Below are positions 44,257-51,760 of a stretch of 64,000 bases of DNA, one piece after another. This DNA comes from Luteipulveratus flavus (GTDB lineage: Bacteria; Actinomycetota; Actinomycetes; Actinomycetales; Dermatophilaceae), in the NCBI RefSeq assembly GCF_029080175.1, contig NZ_JARFJC010000018.1; one strand, 5' to 3'. Made by a program: the position numbers and the translations under genes. Below the pieces are notes generated by a model. It searched no databases. It was given only the letters and a program-made list of their open reading frames with translations, and was not told where the DNA came from. Positions within the stretch are counted from its first letter, which is position 1. The number at the start of each line of letters is the position of its first letter.

Positions 44257-44694
44257 GTGCTGCGCTTCAGCCTGATCCACCCGCAGATCCTGTCCGCGCT
44301 CGCGGCGGCCGGTCACGGCAGCACGGTCCTGGTCGCTGACGCGAACTACGCGCACAGCACGGGGACGAACCCGGCCGCGCCCGTCGTCCAGCTCAACCTC
44401 TCGCCGGGGCTGGTCAGCGTCGCGCAGGTGCTGAGCGCGCTCGTCGGCGCGGCGCCGTTCGAGCGGGCGCGCCTGATGGCGCCAGACGACGGGTCGGCCT
44501 CGCCGTGCGCGCACGAGTACGGCGCGATGCTCGGCCCGCAGGTGCCGGTCGAGGTGCTGCCCCGGGTGGCCTTCCGGGACGCGTGCCGGGGCGTGGACCA
44601 CGCGCTCACCATCGCGACCGGGGACGACCGCTACTACGCGAACGTGCTGCTGACCATCGGCGCGGTGCCCCCGCGTTCGACCCGCCCCGACTGA
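44257..44694 (+). CDS. RbsD/FucU family sugar mutarotase
   Basis: A 145-residue RbsD/FucU protein, which interconverts anomers (and pyranose/furanose) of the imported sugar so that the kinase or isomerase can use it. Conserved parts: IHPQILSALAAAGHGSTVLVADANY with catalytic His, and the C-terminal TGDDRYYANVLLTIGAV with Tyr. GTG 44257 follows GAGGAG. Its presence suggests ribose, fucose or a related sugar; no kinase or isomerase gene follows. Confidence 0.9.
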   Translation: MLRFSLIHPQILSALAAAGHGSTVLVADANYAHSTGTNPAAPVVQLNLSPGLVSVAQVLSALVGAAPFERARLMAPDDGSASPCAHEYGAMLGPQVPVEVLPRVAFRDACRGVDHALTIATGDDRYYANVLLTIGAVPPRSTRPD

Positions 44695-44699
44695 TCCGT

Positions 44700-45464
44700 C
44701 TAGCGGACCGGGGTGGCGAGACCGACGGGGTCGGCGAAGACGAGCCGGTTCTGGTCGTAGTGGCCGGTGCTGTGGTCGAACGTGCCCGTGCACGTGATCA
44801 GCACCAGCCGCCCCGGGCCCGACTGGGTGAAGGTGTCGGACCGACCGGACAGGCTCGCCTTGACGATGTCGTGCACCGCGGTGACGCGGTAGCGCTGCGC
44901 CAGGCCGTCGCCCTCCAGGCGGATCTCGTCGCCTGGCCGGCTGCGCAGCAGGTCGGCGAAGAACCCCACCCCGCCGGTCGGGGTGTCGATGTGGCCGGCC
45001 ACCACGACCGTGCCGAACTCCTCGCCGGCGAGCGCGCCGCTGCGCCACCAGCCGACCTGGCCGGATCGGGTCGGCAGGTCGAGGTCGCCGGCGGGTGTGG
45101 TGTCCGCCTGCTCGATGGTCGCCTCGTGCGCGCCGCGCAGCACGATGTGCGTCGGGACGAAGGTCAGCCGCTGGCTCGCGGCGGGCCGGGCGGTGCGGGC
45201 CGCCGACGCGCTCGCGGTCGAGCCCTGCGGCGCGCCGGGCGACGACTGCTCCTGGGCGGCCTGCGGCACCGACACCGACAGGCTGCGGCGCGGCGTGGGC
45301 GTCGGGCTCGGCGCGGCACCGCCGGTCGTCGTGGCGCTCGTCGACGTCGGGCCCGCGGCGGGCGAGCCGGACGACCCGCCCGACGCGCAGCCGGTCAGCG
45401 CGGGGGTCAGCGTGATCGCCAGCGCGAGGCCGACGGCGTACGCGCGGACGCGCCGGCGAGCCAT
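44700..45464 (-). CDS. class F sortase
   Basis: A 254-residue class F sortase, a transpeptidase found mostly in actinomycetes. The N-terminus is a signal sequence ending in a lipobox-like LTGC (Cys near residue 26), so it may be lipid-anchored. A ~70-residue Ser/Thr/Pro-rich linker leads to the catalytic domain with His in VVVAGHID, Cys in LVLITCTGTFD and Arg in YDQNRLVFA. It is followed on the same strand (17 nt away) by DUF4397. Class F sortases are sometimes housekeeping and sometimes paired with DUF4397 proteins. Confidence 0.9.
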   Translation of the reverse strand: MARRRVRAYAVGLALAITLTPALTGCASGGSSGSPAAGPTSTSATTTGGAAPSPTPTPRRSLSVSVPQAAQEQSSPGAPQGSTASASAARTARPAASQRLTFVPTHIVLRGAHEATIEQADTTPAGDLDLPTRSGQVGWWRSGALAGEEFGTVVVAGHIDTPTGGVGFFADLLRSRPGDEIRLEGDGLAQRYRVTAVHDIVKASLSGRSDTFTQSGPGRLVLITCTGTFDHSTGHYDQNRLVFADPVGLATPVR

Positions 45465-45481
45465 GGTCGTACTCCGCGGAG

Positions 45482-46336
45482 TCAGCGGGACGCGCGCCGA
45501 CGCCGTACGGCGAAGGCGGCGCCTCCCACCGCGAGAACGCCCGCGTACCAGGCGATCTGGGGCGTACGTCCGTTGTCACGCGAGGCGTCGATCAGCCCCT
45601 GGGCCTGGCCGCCGGTGCCGGCGTTGACATGGCTGGGGGCCTTGCCGGAGCCGCGGGTCGGGACCGGGATCTCCTGCACGACGGCGTCCATCGAGCCGGT
45701 CGCCGCGACCCCGATCGCGAACACCCGGGTGAGCTTGCCCGCCGACACCTTCAGGTCGACCGGACCGAGTACCGCGGGGCCTGTCGTCGCGACCGGCACG
45801 ATGTCGACCGGGTACGTCCCGGCGGGCACCGTCAGCGTGAGCGCCTCGCCGTTGGCGATGTTGGAGAAGAGCACCTTGCCCTTGACCCGCACGTCGGCCG
45901 GCCCGACGGCGGCGGTGTGGGCCACGACGAGCCGGCTGCTGCCGCCCGCGACGGCGCTCAGGTCGTTGGCGTACGTGGTGACGACCGGCGCGGCCTTCGG
46001 GTCGACCTGCCGGTGCACGATGGCGTCGAGGCTGCCGGTGCGCGGGACCTGGATCCGGGCGGTGATCGGCGCGGCCGTCCCCGGCACGGTCACGCCGAGG
46101 GTGTGCTCCCCGGGTGCCAGTCGCAGCGGCCCGACGATCGACTTGGCGGCGGCGTCCTTGGCGACGACCTGCCCGTCGACCGTCATGGACGCGCTGGTGC
46201 CGGCGACGCCCTGGACGAGATAGACCGTCCCGGCCGGCGCGGCCGCGTCGGCCGGCCCGACGATGAGCAGCGGTCCCCCGATCACGCCCGTCCCGACGAC
46301 TGCTGCCAGCAGAAACCTGCCCCGTGCTGTGACCAT
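45482..46336 (-). CDS. DUF4397 domain surface protein
   Basis: A 284-residue exported protein: signal peptide (FLLAAVVGTGVIGGPLLIVG, cleavage after ADA), two DUF4397 beta-domains (GTVYLVQGVAGTSASMTVDG and VVAHTAAVGPADVRVKG), a Gly-rich linker and a C-terminal membrane helix WYAGVLAVGGAAFA followed by RRRRASR. The tail is like a cell-wall sorting signal (hydrophobic helix plus Arg cluster) but there is no LPxTG-type motif before it. GGGAGGGA precedes ATG 46336. It lies directly upstream of the sortase gene and is its likely substrate or partner. Confidence 0.85.
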   Translation of the reverse strand: MVTARGRFLLAAVVGTGVIGGPLLIVGPADAAAPAGTVYLVQGVAGTSASMTVDGQVVAKDAAAKSIVGPLRLAPGEHTLGVTVPGTAAPITARIQVPRTGSLDAIVHRQVDPKAAPVVTTYANDLSAVAGGSSRLVVAHTAAVGPADVRVKGKVLFSNIANGEALTLTVPAGTYPVDIVPVATTGPAVLGPVDLKVSAGKLTRVFAIGVAATGSMDAVVQEIPVPTRGSGKAPSHVNAGTGGQAQGLIDASRDNGRTPQIAWYAGVLAVGGAAFAVRRRRASR

Positions 46337-46474
46337 GACGTCCCTCCCCGGTCGTGGCGCCCACGCGCTCCCTTGCGAATGTAGCCACCCGCAATCCACA
46401 GCGGAACCGATTCGGCTGATATCACGCGTCGGCCCGTTCCGGGGTCTAGCCTGCAGACGAGCGGAGGAGGGGCC

Positions 46475-47320
46475 GTGAAGCGACGTGCTGTCGCTCGACG
46501 CGTGGTCGGTGTGGCGGCCGCGGTCGGGCTGGGGTGTGCAGCGGTCGCTGCCGCGCGCTCGGACGCGCCGACGCCGCCTCCGGCGGCTGCCCGGCCGGCC
46601 GGCACGTCCGTCCCGTCGGCGTCCGCCACGTCCGAGGGCACACCGCTGGGACCTGGACCGCTCCCGGTCCCCGCGCCCACCGCCACCGCTCCTCCCCTCG
46701 TCCCGCCTCCCACGTTCAGCCTCCCGGGTGGAGGGTCCTCGGGCGGTGGCGCGACCCGCGGCCCCGGCCTGACGACGTACGGCGTCCACCTACGGGCACA
46801 GCCCGACGCGCTCGGCGAGCTCGAGGTCGTAGAGCACGTCTTCCTGCGCGAACCAGTCACCCGGCTGGTGGTCGACCCGCGGCCGGTGCCGGAGCTGTCC
46901 GGCGTGGAGGGCGCTCGTCCGGCGGTCGACGGGTTGCAGGCGCAGGCCGCCGAGCAGCCGGTCGTCGTCCCTTCCGCGGAGGGGGCGTCGCGTCGGGCGC
47001 GCACCCTGACGCTGTCCGCGCCGACCCGGCAGATCGTGCTGCGCTACCACCTCGCGTCGGCGACCGTACGCAGCAACCCGGCCCCGGTCGGCCGCGTCCT
47101 GTCGGTCCTTCAGCCGTTGGTCAGCACGAGCGAGGCCAACCTGCCGGTCGTGGTCGACCTGACCGGCACCGGCATCCGCAACCTCACCTGCCCCCGGCTC
47201 CCGCAGCCGCGCCAGGTGTGCGGCCACCAGGCGCGCAAGGTCTGGAGCGCCGGCCCCCTGCCGTACCGCTCCGCGACGGTCATCGCGCAGATCGACCTGC
47301 CGACCCCGGGGGCGTCATGA
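46475..47320 (+). CDS. exported protein of unknown function, coupled to copD-like gene
   Basis: Not recognised. The 281-residue protein has an Arg-rich N-terminus and signal peptide (VVGVAAAVGLGCAAVAAA), a ~70-residue Pro/Thr-rich linker, then a compact domain from about 110 to 280 with beta-strand pattern (LEVVEHVFLREPVTRLVVDPRP, ARTLTLSAPTRQIVLRYHLA, LPVVVDLTGTGIRNLTCP) and two Cys (LTCP, QVCG). GGAGGAGGGG precedes GTG 46475. It overlaps the CopD-like gene (ATGA), so they probably act together at the cell surface. Confidence 0.78.
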   Translation: MKRRAVARRVVGVAAAVGLGCAAVAAARSDAPTPPPAAARPAGTSVPSASATSEGTPLGPGPLPVPAPTATAPPLVPPPTFSLPGGGSSGGGATRGPGLTTYGVHLRAQPDALGELEVVEHVFLREPVTRLVVDPRPVPELSGVEGARPAVDGLQAQAAEQPVVVPSAEGASRRARTLTLSAPTRQIVLRYHLASATVRSNPAPVGRVLSVLQPLVSTSEANLPVVVDLTGTGIRNLTCPRLPQPRQVCGHQARKVWSAGPLPYRSATVIAQIDLPTPGAS

Positions 47321-48204
47321 TCGCGGCGGCGGCGGCGGCGGGCGACGACGGGCTGCGGACCGCGCTGGTCGGCCTGTTCCGGGTCGTCGGCTACCTCGGC
47401 TTCGTCCTGCTGGTCGGGACGATGTTCGTGCTGTCCTGGCTGTGGCCGGAGCGACGTCCGGTGCCCATGATCGACCGGCTGTACGACCTCGGCGTGCTGC
47501 TCGTCGCGGTCAGTGCAGCGGCGGTGCCGGTCATCGCGTTCTCCCGGGGCTGGGCCAGCTTCGGCGGGCGGGAGGGCGCACTGGCTCTGGCCCGGATGGC
47601 GCTGGCGGCGGTCGCGTTCGCCTTCCGGCAGGACGTCCTCAGCTCGGCGCGTCAGCTGCGCGTGCCGATCCTGGTCTGGCAGCTGCTGATCATCGAGACG
47701 TACGTGCTGGCCTCCGACGCCTGGGGCGGACCGTGGGCGTGGGTCAAGATCATCGCGACCACCGGCCATCTCGCGGCGACCGCCGCGTGGCTCGGTGGTC
47801 TGGCGGTGCTCGCCGTCGTGCTCGTGCCGGGCACGGCGCTGGACGTGCTGCACGCGGTGCTGCCGAAGTTCTCACCGGTCGCGATCGGCAGCGTCATCAC
47901 CCTGGTCGTCTCGGGTGTGCTGCACGCGCTGGCCGTCGCGGGTGGGGTGCGGCAGCTGGTCGACAGCAGCTACGGCACCGTGCTGGGCATCAAGGTGCTC
48001 GTCTTCGCGGTGCTGCTCCTGCTGGGCAACGTCGGACGTCGGCACACCGAGCGGGTCGCGCACCGCAAGCTGGAGAACATCGACGGGTCCTCCTCACCGG
48101 CGGGCATCCAGGCGTTCGCGGTCGCGGTCGGCGCCGAGCTGGCGGTCGCCGCCTGCGTGCTCGCGACGACCGCCGTCCTGGTGCACCTGGTCCCGGTGCG
48201 CTGA
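47317..48204 (+). CDS. CopD-family membrane protein
   Basis: A 295-residue integral membrane protein with about eight hydrophobic segments, in the CopD/YebZ copper-resistance family. It shows IIATTGHLAATAAWLGGLAVLA and FSPVAIGSVITLVVSGVLHALAV with the family His residues, and LGIKVLVFAVLLLLGNVGRRH. CopD-like proteins take part in copper uptake or cytochrome-related copper handling. No copper-binding CopC is adjacent; the partner is the unknown exported protein above. ATG 47317 overlaps that gene by 4 nt. Confidence 0.87.
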   Translation: MIAAAAAAGDDGLRTALVGLFRVVGYLGFVLLVGTMFVLSWLWPERRPVPMIDRLYDLGVLLVAVSAAAVPVIAFSRGWASFGGREGALALARMALAAVAFAFRQDVLSSARQLRVPILVWQLLIIETYVLASDAWGGPWAWVKIIATTGHLAATAAWLGGLAVLAVVLVPGTALDVLHAVLPKFSPVAIGSVITLVVSGVLHALAVAGGVRQLVDSSYGTVLGIKVLVFAVLLLLGNVGRRHTERVAHRKLENIDGSSSPAGIQAFAVAVGAELAVAACVLATTAVLVHLVPVR

Positions 48205-48205
48205 C

Positions 48206-48238
48206 CCGGCGGACGGCTCAAGAGCCGTGTGCCGCCGG
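48206..48238. terminator. terminator between convergent copD-like and doxX-like genes
   Basis: CCGGCGG (48206-48212) pairs with 48232-48238 and, after a GTG bulge, ACGGC pairs with GCCGT around a TCAAGA loop. It overlaps the inferred stop codon of the minus-strand gene. Confidence 0.7.
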
Positions 48239-48660
48239 CTCGACCTCCGGGCGGGTGGCGTCCGGGACGCCGGCCCCCCCACAGTGCTGCGGCGATCAGC
48301 GCGGGCTGGAAGAACAGCCGGACCAGGCGCTTGGTGTCGGTGTCCAGCCCGAACGCCACCGTGCGCTCGGCGTACTGCCCGATGTTGCCCGGGAAGATCG
48401 CCGCGTAGAACCCGGCGAGCGCGATGCCGACGGTACTGCGGCAGCGCGGCGTACGACGCCCCGAACAGCAGCTCCACGACCCCGGAACCCAGCACGACCG
48501 CGTCCTTGTCCACCGGGACCCAGTCCGGCACCTGCGCCTGGAAGTCCTGGCGCGCGAAGGTGAGGTGACTGGCCCCGGCGAGCACCATCCCGGTGCCGAG
48601 CGCCAGGCGCGCGACCTGCTGGGACGTCGGGGTCCGCTGGGACCGGAACCGTGTGCGCAT
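48218..48660 (-). pseudogene. DoxX family membrane protein with two frameshifts
   Basis: From ATG 48660 the frame reads RLALGTGMVLAGASHLTFARQDF...VPVDKDAVVLGSGVVELLFGASYAALPQYR, a good DoxX N-terminus. It then leaves family sequence near 48440. The next frame restores VGIALAGFYAAIFPGNIGQYAERTVAFGLDTDTKRLVRLFFQPALIAAALWG. A second shift at a run of seven G/C (about 48275-48281) restores a natural end (GVPDATRPEVEPAAHGS) with stop at 48218-48220. A lost CG dinucleotide and one extra G would explain both. The gene is either decayed or the sequence has two errors; both joined halves keep high codon bias. Confidence 0.75.
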
Positions 48661-48690
48661 CGCTGTGTCTCCTTGGTCGGGGCCCTGACC

Positions 48691-49299
48691 TCAGCCGGTG
48701 GCCGGGTAGCGGGCCGCCTTGAGCAGCCTGGCCAGGTGGACGGCGTTGGCGGCGGCGGTCCTGGTCATACCGTCCGTCGCCTCGGGCGTGCTGTCCAGGT
48801 CCTTGTAGTCGCGGGCCCTGGACAGATCGTCGTTCCAGTACGTGACGCCCTGCGCCGGCACCGTGAACCCGGTGTCGGTCAGCGACTGGAACAGGATGCC
48901 GCTGATGTGGTGCGCGCCGTCCTCGTTGCCGACGACCGCGGCGACGGCGACCTTGCCGAGAGTCAGCATCCGGCCGCTGTCGTCGGTCTCGGACAGCTCG
49001 GCGTCCAGCCGCTCCAGCACCCGCTGGCAGACGCTGCTGTGCTGACCGAGCCAGGTCGGTGTCGCGACCACCAGGATGTCCGCGGCGACGATCTGGGAGC
49101 GGATCTGCGGCCACGCGTCGCCGTCGCCCATGTCGAGCTCGACCCCCGGCCGGACGTCGTGGTCGACGACGCGGACGACGGTGCTCTCCACGTCGGGCAT
49201 GGCCTCCAGGACCTGCCGCGCCAGCAGGTCCGAGCTGGACTCGGCCGGGCTGGGCTTGAGGCTGCAGACCAGCGCGAGGGCGCGCAGCGGGTCAGCCAT
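48691..49299 (-). CDS. flavodoxin-fold NAD(P)H-dependent FMN reductase-like protein
   Basis: A 202-residue flavodoxin-like protein. The FMN phosphate loop is CSLKPSPAESSSDLLARQV (residues ~13-30); the ring-binding loop is ADILVVATPTWLGQHSSVCQRVLERLD and the third loop VGNEDGAHHISGILFQ. Related proteins reduce FMN, quinones or azo compounds. GAGCTCC-type site (AAGGAGCTCTCC) precedes ATG 49299. It belongs to a minus-strand run with formaldehyde dehydrogenase, DJ-1 and Dps genes, which suggests stress response. Confidence 0.85.
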   Translation of the reverse strand: MADPLRALALVCSLKPSPAESSSDLLARQVLEAMPDVESTVVRVVDHDVRPGVELDMGDGDAWPQIRSQIVAADILVVATPTWLGQHSSVCQRVLERLDAELSETDDSGRMLTLGKVAVAAVVGNEDGAHHISGILFQSLTDTGFTVPAQGVTYWNDDLSRARDYKDLDSTPEATDGMTRTAAANAVHLARLLKAARYPATG

Positions 49300-49329
49300 G
49301 GAGAGCTCCTTCTGAGACGGGACGCGAGG

Positions 49330-50469
49330 TCATGCGGACGGCTTGAGCAGAACCTTCGTCCAGCCCTGGTCGCGCTGGTCGAAGTGCCGGTAGGCGTCGG
49401 GCGCCTCGTCGAGCGGGATCTCGTGCGACACGATGAACGACGGTCGCGCGACGCCCGCCAGGATGAGGTCGAGCTGCTGGCGGTTGTACCGCTTGACCGG
49501 TGCCTGACCGGTGCCCATCTGCTGGCCCTTGGTGAAGAACGTGCCGTAGTCCCAGCCGATCCGGCCCTCGGCGGCCTTCCCCGGCGACTTCGGGTCCTGC
49601 GGGACGAACACGCCGACGACGCCGATACCGCCGTGGGCCTTGACCACCTGGACGAGGTTGTCCAGCGTCAGCTCCGGGTGCTCGTCACCGCCGGTGTCGT
49701 GGGCCTGCCAGCCGACCGCCTCGACGCCGCGGTCGACGCCCTCGCCGTCGGTGGCGTCCAAGATCTGCTGGACCGGATCGCCCTTGCTGAAGTCGATCGG
49801 CGTGCAGTCGATCTCGCTCGCGAGCTTCAGCCGGTCCGGGTGCTGGTCCACGACGAAGACGTCGCGGGCGCCGCGGATGCGGGCGGTGTGCGCGGCCATC
49901 AGGCCGACCGGGCCGGCGCCCATGATCGCCACCCGGTCGCCCGGGCGGAACCCGGACAGCTCCACACCGTGCCAGCCCGTCGGGAAGATGTCCGACAGCA
50001 TGGTGAAGTCGGACTCGTGCTCGTCGCCGGGAGGCAGCGTCAGCAGGTTGAAGTCGGCGTACGGCACCCGTAGGTACTCGGCCTGACCGCCGCGGTAGGG
50101 ACCCATGTTGGCGTAGCCGTATGCCGCGCCCTGCATGCCCTCGGTGGGGTTGGTGCGCTCGCAGAACGACGTCCAGCCCTCGTTGCACGAGCGACAGGTG
50201 CCGCAGGCGATGTTGAACGGGACGGAGACGCGGTCGCCCTTCTTGACACGGGTCGTACCGGGACCGACCTCCTCGACGATGCCCATGTTCTCGTGGCCGA
50301 TGACGGTGCCCTCCTCGACACCGGCGCGGCCCTCGTACATGTGCAGGTCGGAGCCGCAGATGTTGGTCGTGGTGATGCGGATGACGGCGTCCGTCGGATC
50401 CTCGATGGTGGCGTCGGGCACCTCCTTCACCGAGACGTCGCGTGCGCCGTTGTAGACCAGTGCTCTCAT
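49330..50469 (-). CDS. zinc-dependent alcohol dehydrogenase, glutathione-independent formaldehyde dehydrogenase type
   Basis: A 379-residue MDR alcohol dehydrogenase similar to Pseudomonas FdhA. ATG 50469 follows AAGGAG; the longer frame upstream is not conserved. It shows the catalytic zinc ligands in NICGSDLHMYEGR and GHENMGIVEEVG, a structural-zinc cluster CGTCRSCNEGWTSFC, the family insert YANMGPYRGGQAEYLRVPYAD, and the NAD motif GAGPVGLMAA. It likely oxidises formaldehyde or other short aldehydes with NAD. The flavodoxin gene follows at 30 nt. Confidence 0.92.
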   Translation of the reverse strand: MRALVYNGARDVSVKEVPDATIEDPTDAVIRITTTNICGSDLHMYEGRAGVEEGTVIGHENMGIVEEVGPGTTRVKKGDRVSVPFNIACGTCRSCNEGWTSFCERTNPTEGMQGAAYGYANMGPYRGGQAEYLRVPYADFNLLTLPPGDEHESDFTMLSDIFPTGWHGVELSGFRPGDRVAIMGAGPVGLMAAHTARIRGARDVFVVDQHPDRLKLASEIDCTPIDFSKGDPVQQILDATDGEGVDRGVEAVGWQAHDTGGDEHPELTLDNLVQVVKAHGGIGVVGVFVPQDPKSPGKAAEGRIGWDYGTFFTKGQQMGTGQAPVKRYNRQQLDLILAGVARPSFIVSHEIPLDEAPDAYRHFDQRDQGWTKVLLKPSA

Positions 50470-50493
50470 GCTCTCGCTCCTTCGGCAACAGAA

Positions 50494-50529
50494 CGCGGGC
50501 CGGCCACCGGTCGGTGGGGCCGGCCCGCG
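50494..50529 (-). terminator. terminator after the DJ-1/PfpI gene
   Basis: A perfect 12-bp stem (50494-50505 with 50518-50529) and a 12-nt loop between the DJ-1 stop and the formaldehyde dehydrogenase start, so these are probably separate transcripts. Confidence 0.75.
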
Positions 50530-50552
50530 GATGGGGTGCTGCTGTGCCGGGA

Positions 50553-51092
50553 TCAGCCGCGGACGGCCCCCAGCAGGGTCTTGGTGAAGGCGGGGATGTC
50601 GTCCGGGTTGCGGCTGGTGATGAGGTTGCCGTCGACGACGACCTCCTCGTCCACCCACTCGCCGCCGGAGTTGCGGATGTCGGTCTGCAGGCTCGGCCAC
50701 GACGTCAGCCGCTTGCCCTCGAGCACGCCGGCCTCGACGAGCGTCCACGGTGCGTGGCAGATCGCGGCGACGGGCTTGCCGGACGCCACGAAGTCCTTGA
50801 TGAACCGCACGGCGTCGTCGTCCAGGCGCAGCGCGTCGGGGTTGGCGACGCCGCCGGGCAGGACGAGCGCGGCGTAGTCGTCGACCTTCGCGCCCTTGAC
50901 GGTGTGGTCGACGGGCCGCGTCTCGGCCTTGTCGAGGTGGTCGAACGTCTGCACCTCACCCTCCTTCGGCGCGAGCAGCTCCGGCTGCAGGCCGGCGTCC
51001 TGGACGGACTTCCACGGCTCGGTCAGCTCCACGCGCTCGATGCCCTCGTTGGCGGTGAGGAAGGCGATCTTGGTCCCGGTCTGGTCCGACAC
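50553..51092 (-). CDS. DJ-1/PfpI family type 1 glutamine amidotransferase-like protein
   Basis: A 179-residue DJ-1/PfpI protein (YhbO/HSP31-like). It has KIAFLTANEGIERVELTEPW, ALVLPGGVANPDALR, the nucleophile Cys in VAAICHAPW and HRLTSWPS-type SWPSLQTDIRNSG. Such proteins detoxify methylglyoxal or repair glycated molecules. AAGGAG precedes ATG 51092. It lies next to Dps and formaldehyde dehydrogenase genes, in keeping with a general stress regulon. Confidence 0.92.
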   Translation of the reverse strand: MSDQTGTKIAFLTANEGIERVELTEPWKSVQDAGLQPELLAPKEGEVQTFDHLDKAETRPVDHTVKGAKVDDYAALVLPGGVANPDALRLDDDAVRFIKDFVASGKPVAAICHAPWTLVEAGVLEGKRLTSWPSLQTDIRNSGGEWVDEEVVVDGNLITSRNPDDIPAFTKTLLGAVRG

Positions 51093-51134
51093 GGTCGGCT
51101 CCTTTCGTCGGTGGGAGTGCGGGTCCGGCGGTGC

Positions 51135-51671
51135 TCAGCGGGCGTCGGCGGCGGCACCGGACTCGGTGCTCTTGTCACCGCCGGCGACGGCACCCGACTG
51201 ATCCTCCAGGTGGGCCCGGACGAACCACTGGAACTTCTCCAGCTCGGCGGTCTGGCCGATGACCAGGTCCTGGGAGACCGGCTCGCTCTCGAACGTCTCG
51301 ATGGCCTTGCGGTTGCTGGTGATCACGCCGTCGTAGACCTTGTTCAGCGCGGCCAGGTGCGCGGCGCTGGTGTCCCGCAGCAGCGAGTAGTCGTCCCAGT
51401 CGCGCACCTGCGCGATGTCGCCGACACGACCGCGGGGCTCGCCACCCATCGCCGCGATGCGCTCGGCGACGGCGTCGGCGTACCCGCGCACGAGCTCGAC
51501 CTGCGGGTCGAGCATCTCGTGGACGGCGATGAAGTTGCGGCCGACGACGTTCCAGTGCACGTGCTTCAGCGTCAGGTGCAGGTCGTTGTACGCGGCGAGC
51601 CGGTGCTGGAGGACGTCGATGACCTGGGCCGCGGTCTTGTCGTCCAGCCCGGGAACGGTGTACTGAGCCAT
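51135..51671 (-). CDS. dps: Dps family DNA-protecting ferritin
   Basis: A 178-residue Dps/miniferritin, which stores iron and shields DNA in stationary phase. Dimer-interface ferroxidase residues lie in LHLTLKHVHWNVVGRNFIAVHEMLDPQVE (His, His, Asp, Glu). RDWDDYSLLRD and KFQWFVRAHLEDQ complete the fold, followed by a short flexible tail. The upstream 57 nt has two symmetric elements (51672-51728) that may control it. Confidence 0.93.
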   Translation of the reverse strand: MAQYTVPGLDDKTAAQVIDVLQHRLAAYNDLHLTLKHVHWNVVGRNFIAVHEMLDPQVELVRGYADAVAERIAAMGGEPRGRVGDIAQVRDWDDYSLLRDTSAAHLAALNKVYDGVITSNRKAIETFESEPVSQDLVIGQTAELEKFQWFVRAHLEDQSGAVAGGDKSTESGAAADAR

Positions 51672-51728
51672 GGAGAACCTTCCCCTCGCGGATGGTGTTC
51701 TCCTGTGGCCTACCCGTCCTCGCGAGGA
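51672..51728 (-). promoter_or_regulatory. dps leader with hairpin and palindrome
   Basis: On the minus strand GGAGAAC (51697-51703) and GTTCTCC (51672-51678) can pair, putting the GAGGGGAAGG ribosome site in the loop just before the ATG. Farther up, TCCTCGCGAGGA (51717-51728) is a perfect palindrome and may be an operator; GGGTAG next to it resembles a SigB-type -10. All functional claims are inference. Confidence 0.45.
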
Positions 51729-51760
51729 TGAATCGCCGCCGCCCGGGCGCCCGAGGCCGG

